A DNA stretch of 33,293 bases from an uncultured Paracoccaceae bacterium (lineage in GTDB: Bacteria; Pseudomonadota; Alphaproteobacteria; Rhodobacterales; Rhodobacteraceae), in assembly GCA_945952025.1 (NCBI GenBank), contig CAMFGW010000029.1, forward strand, positions 1-33,293, in the 5' to 3' direction. Positions 30,114-33,293 of the stretch are shown one piece after another (within the stretch, counting starts at the first letter, position 1; each line of letters begins with the position of its first letter). The position numbers and the translations under genes were made by a program. The notes below the pieces were generated by a model. That model was given only the letters and a program-made list of their open reading frames with translations, ran no database searches and was not told the DNA's origin.

Positions 30114-30141
30114 CCCCACCGTTCGCGGAAAGGGACAGATC

Positions 30142-31269
30142 ATGCGCGCCGAAACCCAGACCACCGTCGAGGCGATCCGGAAATCGCTGAAACTCGTCGG
30201 GCAGCGCATGGACTGGGAAACCGCGCCGCACCGGCTGGAAGAGTTCAACGCCATGATCGAGGCGGGCGACATCTGGTCCGACCCGGCCCGCGCGCAGAAG
30301 CTGATGCGCGACCGGCAGGTGCTGATGGACAAGGTCGAGACCTACCGCCGCATCGACCGCGACCTGACCGACAATGTCGAGCTGATCGAACTGGGCGAGG
30401 CCGAGGGCGACGCCGCGATCGTCGCCGAGGCCGAGGAAAGCCTGAAGTCCCTGCGCGAATTCGCGGCTGCCAAAGAGCTGGAGGCGCTCTTGGACGGCGA
30501 GGCGGACGGCAACGACACATTCCTGGAAATCAACGCGGGCGCGGGCGGCACGGAAAGCTGCGACTGGGCCTCGATGCTGGCGCGGATGTATGTCCGCTGG
30601 GCCGAAAAGAAGGGCTACAAGGTCGAGATGCAGTCCGAGACGGCGGGCGACGAGGCGGGCATCCGCTCGGTCAGCTACAAGGTCTCGGGGCCGAACGCCT
30701 ATGGCTGGCTGAAGTCGGAATCGGGCGTGCACCGGCTGGTCCGCATCAGCCCCTACGACAGCGCGGCCCGGCGGCACACATCCTTTTCGTCGGTTTGGGT
30801 CTATCCGGTGGTCGACGACAATATCGAGATCGTGATCCCCGACAACGAGATCAGGATCGACACCTACCGCTCGTCCGGCGCGGGTGGCCAGCACGTCAAC
30901 ACGACCGACTCGGCGGTGCGGATCACCCACCTGCCGACCAACATCGTCGTGACCTCGTCGATGAAGTCCCAGCACCAGAACCGCGAAGTGGCGATGAATG
31001 CGCTCCGCTCGCGGCTTTACCAGCTGGAGCTCGACAAGCGGAACGCGGCGATCAACGCTGCCCATGAATCGAAGGGCGACGCGGGCTGGGGCAACCAGAT
31101 CCGCTCCTATGTGCTGCAGCCCTACCAGATGGTGAAGGATCTGCGGACAAGCTACGAAACCTCGGATACGCAAGGCGTGCTCGACGGCGATCTGGACGGC
31201 TTCATGGCCGCGACGCTGGCCATGGATGTCGCGGGCAAGAGCCGCGCCGACGCCAACGCGGACGAGTAG
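30142..31269 (+). CDS. prfB: Peptide chain release factor 2
   Basis: A 375-residue RF2 that ends translation at UGA and UAA. GGQ is at residues 248-250 (GAGGQHVNTTDSAVRI), the peptidyl-tRNA hydrolysis motif. The stop-codon recognition tripeptide is Ser203-Pro204-Tyr205 (RISPYDSAARRHTSF), where E. coli has Ser-Pro-Phe. The N-terminal helical domain ends near residue 110. The frame is continuous: the programmed +1 frameshift at an early UGA, seen in many bacteria, is absent. AAGGGA lies before ATG 30142; the upstream in-frame start at 30100 overlaps the candidate promoter. Identity is certain. Confidence 0.96.
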   Translation: MRAETQTTVEAIRKSLKLVGQRMDWETAPHRLEEFNAMIEAGDIWSDPARAQKLMRDRQVLMDKVETYRRIDRDLTDNVELIELGEAEGDAAIVAEAEESLKSLREFAAAKELEALLDGEADGNDTFLEINAGAGGTESCDWASMLARMYVRWAEKKGYKVEMQSETAGDEAGIRSVSYKVSGPNAYGWLKSESGVHRLVRISPYDSAARRHTSFSSVWVYPVVDDNIEIVIPDNEIRIDTYRSSGAGGQHVNTTDSAVRITHLPTNIVVTSSMKSQHQNREVAMNALRSRLYQLELDKRNAAINAAHESKGDAGWGNQIRSYVLQPYQMVKDLRTSYETSDTQGVLDGDLDGFMAATLAMDVAGKSRADANADE

Positions 31270-31603
31270 GGCGGCGCTGTCGCTGTCCGCGTCCTGACGT
31301 CTCCACCCCGACGGGCGGCGGCCACCCGCCCGCGCGACTTAAGCTGCGGCATGAAAACGACGCGCCGGGCGCCGTTCCTTCCATTTCAACGAGTTGTGAT
31401 GATCCTCGGCTGAAACTGGCGCGGGTCCGGCGGCCTTTTCAGCCGTTTCACGCCGCATTTTGCCCGCGCGGCCGCAGCCCCTTTCAACTGCCATCCGCGG
31501 GCCTATCTGTGACCCAAGGCGCCCCGGCCGGCGGACTCTCCCCCGAGAAACTGGCCCGTGAAGCTGACCGGTGTGCGCCGCAACTGACAGATAGGAGGCC
31601 ATG
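31270..31603 (+). other. 334-bp gap between prfB and the outer-membrane protein gene
   Basis: No convincing gene is seen. A stem GGGCGG...CCGCCC (about 31313-31330) follows prfB without a T-run. TTTCAA (31482-31487), 16 bp, TATCTG (31504-31509) is a weak promoter candidate for the OMP gene. CCTATCTGT (31502-31510) and ACAGATAGG (31587-31595) are perfect inverted repeats, and the second contains the start of the ribosome-binding site. A 20-codon ORF at 31351 (MKTTRRAPFLPFQ...) lacks a good ribosome-binding site and is not called. Confidence 0.5.
31502..31595 (+). repeat. 9-bp inverted repeat reaching into the OMP ribosome-binding site
   Basis: CCTATCTGT (31502-31510) is the exact complement of ACAGATAGG (31587-31595), which runs into the AGGAGG (31593-31598) of the OMP gene. 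If both are transcribed they could mask the ribosome-binding site. If transcription starts near 31515 they are only a DNA-level repeat. Confidence 0.5.
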
Positions 31604-32221
31604 ATGGTCACATTCGTTAAATCTCTCTCGTTCACGCTTGCGGCGGGGGCCCTGGGCCTGGCGGCGCTGCCGGCGCTCGCCGGCGGCCTGGCCAAGCCGG
31701 TCGTCGAGGCGCCGGTCATCGCGCCGATGGCGCCCGCGCCGACCATCGCGAACGGCGACTGGACCGGCGGCTGGGCCGGCATGAGCTTCGGCGGGGTCAA
31801 AGCCGACGAAACCGGCGGCCCCTCGAAGTCGAGCGGGCTGGTCGGCGTGCGAGGCGGCTATGACTATGACTTCGGCCGCTACGTGCTCGGCGGCTCGGTC
31901 GGTTATGATCGGACTGACGTGGGTCTTGGCGTCGGCACCGACAAGCTGAAGGACATCGCGCGCATCTCGGTCAGGGGCGGCGTCGATCTGGGCCAGACGC
32001 TGGTCTATGGCACCGTGGGCGCCGCGCGCGCCTCGGCCGAGCTTGGTGGCGTCAGCCGCCACGACACCGGCTGGTCGGCCGGGATCGGCGCGGACTACAG
32101 GCTGAACGACCGCTGGACCGTCGGCGGTGAGCTTTTGCAGAACGAGTTCAAGAACTTCGGCGGCACCGGCACCGACATCAAGGCCACGACCGCCGCGATC
32201 AACGTCGGCCTGCGCTTCTGA
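31604..32221 (+). CDS. Outer-membrane beta-barrel protein (OmpA/opacity-like)
   Basis: A 205-residue protein. The signal peptide (VTFVKSLSFTLAAGALGLAA) is probably cut after LPALA. A short Pro/Ala segment follows, then GDWTGGWAGMSFGGVKADE opens an eight-stranded barrel. Alternating strands are visible (LVGVRGGYDYDFGRYVLGGS, ISVRGGVDLGQTLVYGTVGA), and the final strand TTAAINVGLRF ends with Phe, the outer-membrane insertion signal. It resembles small porin-like Omp25/opacity proteins of alphaproteobacteria. AGGAGG lies 5 nt before ATG 31604; ATG 31601 is too close to it. A strong terminator follows. Confidence 0.9.
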   Translation: MVTFVKSLSFTLAAGALGLAALPALAGGLAKPVVEAPVIAPMAPAPTIANGDWTGGWAGMSFGGVKADETGGPSKSSGLVGVRGGYDYDFGRYVLGGSVGYDRTDVGLGVGTDKLKDIARISVRGGVDLGQTLVYGTVGAARASAELGGVSRHDTGWSAGIGADYRLNDRWTVGGELLQNEFKNFGGTGTDIKATTAAINVGLRF

Positions 32222-32246
32222 CCCCTTCCCGGAACGCGAGCCGGCC

Positions 32247-32273
32247 GGGCGGCCCTTCGGGGCCGCCCCTTTT
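32247..32273 (+). terminator. Rho-independent terminator with UUCG loop after the OMP gene
   Basis: Stem GGGCGGCCC (32247-32255), loop TTCG, GGGCCGCCC (32260-32268), then CTTTT. It lies 26 nt after the stop and just before the convergent TPM gene end. Confidence 0.9.
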
Positions 32274-32274
32274 G

Positions 32275-33159
32275 TTACCAGCGCCCCGTCGCGCCGCCGC
32301 CAGACGACCGGCCCCCGCCGAAACCCGGACCGCTCGAATCCGACCTGTCACCGCCGCGCATCGCGACCCGTTCGCTGCGGTAGCCGCAATGCGGGCAGCT
32401 GGTGATGATCCGACCAGGCAGGGGGGCCGCGTTCGGGTCGGCCGAGGCTTCCTGCGGCCCGACATGCTCGCGGTGCATGCCGCGCTGGCCGCACTGCGGG
32501 CAGGGCGTGAGGCGAAAGGCCCAGTCGCCAACCAGCCGGCCGAAGATCATCTGCCCGACGATGAAAGCCACGACCGCGCCGAAGACCCAGGGAAAGAGCC
32601 GGTCCATCCACGACTTCGGCGGCTCCTTGGGCGCCGGTAGCCCCAGCGAATGTGGCCGGCCGATCTGGTCCATCACCGCCTGAAGCCCGCTCGTCAGCCC
32701 GCCAACCAGATCGCCCGCCTTGAAGGCGGGCAGGAAGTCCTGCTGCACGACCTCGGCGGCCAGAGCGCTATAACTCGCGTCATAGCCCGCCCCCAGTTCA
32801 AGTCGCACCACCCGCTGGCCGGGGTCGCCGCCGGGACTGACCAGGGCCAATATCCCGTCATTTCGGTTCGACGCACCCACGTTCCATCGGTTGAAAAGCG
32901 CCGTCGTCCAATCCTCGACGCTCTGCCCCGGATCGGCCCAGTCCCGCCAGTCGGGAATCAAGAGGACGGTGAGCTGCACCCCCGTCTCGCGCCGGAAGCT
33001 GTCGAGCGTGGCGCGGATCTTCTCTTGGTCCGCGGCCGGGATCAGGCCAGCGGGGTCGGCCACATAGCTGTCGGGGCTTTCGGGGAACCGCGCCGCCGGG
33101 CTGGCCGTGGCCAGAAGCGCCGCGAAAAGGAAGGCCAGAAGGGCTGCGCACCGCGTCAT
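32275..33159 (-). CDS. TPM-domain protein (TLP18.3/Psb32/MOLO-1 family), signal peptide, one TM, zinc-ribbon tail
   Basis: A 294-residue protein. It has a signal peptide (MTRCAALLAFLFAALLATA, then SPAARFPE), then a TPM domain of about 140 residues (YVADPAGLIPAADQEKI, VQLTVLLIPDW, NRNDGILALVSPGG, RLELGAGYDASYSA). One transmembrane helix (LFPWVFGAVVAFIVGQMIFG) and a cytoplasmic tail follow. The tail has two CxxC pairs (CPQCG, CPHCG) forming a likely zinc ribbon and ends in Gly/Ser (FGGGRSSGGGATGRW). TPM domains include acid phosphatases and membrane-stress proteins; activity is not predictable. The ATG at 33159 shares one base with the upstream stop (TGATG), so translation is coupled. Confidence 0.9.
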   Translation of the reverse strand: MTRCAALLAFLFAALLATASPAARFPESPDSYVADPAGLIPAADQEKIRATLDSFRRETGVQLTVLLIPDWRDWADPGQSVEDWTTALFNRWNVGASNRNDGILALVSPGGDPGQRVVRLELGAGYDASYSALAAEVVQQDFLPAFKAGDLVGGLTSGLQAVMDQIGRPHSLGLPAPKEPPKSWMDRLFPWVFGAVVAFIVGQMIFGRLVGDWAFRLTPCPQCGQRGMHREHVGPQEASADPNAAPLPGRIITSCPHCGYRSERVAMRGGDRSDSSGPGFGGGRSSGGGATGRW

Positions 33160-33293
33160 CACATCAGCTCCGCCACCACATCGGCCACCGCCATCACGTC
33201 GGCCTCGGTCGTGTCGAACGACCCCACCTGCACGCGGATCACGAAGCGCCCCCGGTCCCGCGTCTGGGTCAGGTAGATCCGCCCGTCGTCATT
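33159..33293 (-). CDS. C-terminal fragment of a PLP-dependent decarboxylase (aromatic amino acid decarboxylase type), cut by window end
   Basis: The last 44 codons are visible: GRIYLTQTRDRGRFVIRVQV, then GSFDTTEADVMAVADVVAEL. This resembles the C-terminus of group II pyridoxal-dependent decarboxylases, including aromatic-L-amino-acid decarboxylase-like proteins. The catalytic lysine lies outside the window, so activity is not confirmed. Its TGA overlaps the TPM start. Confidence 0.7.
   Translation of the reverse strand, partial: NDDGRIYLTQTRDRGRFVIRVQVGSFDTTEADVMAVADVVAELM

Noticed and set aside
30142-30250. Programmed frameshift site in prfB
   Set aside because: The frame is open throughout the N-terminal region and no in-frame TGA or slip site is present.
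31351-31413. 20-codon leader ORF (MKTTRRAPF...) before the OMP gene
   Set aside because: No ribosome-binding site and no attenuator structure linked to it; ORFs of this size are expected by chance.

Overview
The window is GC-rich and compactly coded, with many ATGA or TGATG stop/start overlaps. Gene content points to an alphaproteobacterium of the Rhodobacterales (Paracoccaceae/Roseobacteraceae type): an assimilatory sulfate cluster of DUF2849-cysI-[4Fe-4S] cysH-DUF934, sufT/sufA genes, a dnaB-alr-mlaE-mlaF run, infC with a non-ATG start, and OmpA-type envelope proteins. The genus cannot be fixed from the sequence. No tRNA, rRNA, CRISPR array, transposase, integrase or phage gene was seen. 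This is mostly core chromosome.

Layout. 1-2107: the 3' part of a Pro/Ala/Glu-rich OmpA-family protein and a DUF1203 gene. 2366-5167 (minus): infC (IF-3), a SulP anion transporter without a STAS domain, and rlmJ. 5413-5907: a small Ala/Thr-rich membrane-anchored protein. 5988-10077 (minus): ferredoxin-NADP reductase, then the cysteine/sulfite operon, read from a promoter divergent from an Lrp/AsnC regulator (10222-10683). 10921-16611 (minus): a small membrane protein, sufT, satD-DUF3307, sufA, tpiA, and an EamA transporter-cytochrome P450 pair. 16753-20892 (minus): dnaB, alanine racemase and the MlaE/MlaF lipid-transport core. 21117-22890: pyrC-pyrE. 22977-26372: a DUF4156 lipoprotein, an alpha/beta-hydrolase-like protein, a family-2-type glycosyltransferase and MazG. 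26432-28684: an M20 amidohydrolase and a LOG-family protein. 28803-33293: a LysM membrane protein, prfB, an outer-membrane beta-barrel protein, a TPM-domain protein and the 3' end of a PLP-dependent decarboxylase.

The most unusual content is outside the genes. A family of about 190-218 bp, hairpin-rich, non-coding repeats occurs four times (2131-2320, 10693-10910, and a tandem pair at 27625-27840 and 27870-28084). Every copy lies between convergent genes. The two other convergent gaps that have room carry ordinary hairpin-plus-T terminators instead, so the element may act as a bidirectional transcript-end structure.

A second pattern is short tandem duplications (8, 11, 12, 14 and 16 bp) that overlap the stop codons of five genes. 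A third is a shared promoter motif (consensus CTTGGGRYTACATATAG on the plus strand) in front of both the cys operon and sufT, plus a GCACCCTA motif shared by the satD and sufA promoters. These suggest linked control of sulfur assimilation and Fe-S cluster assembly. All regulatory statements are inferences from sequence.
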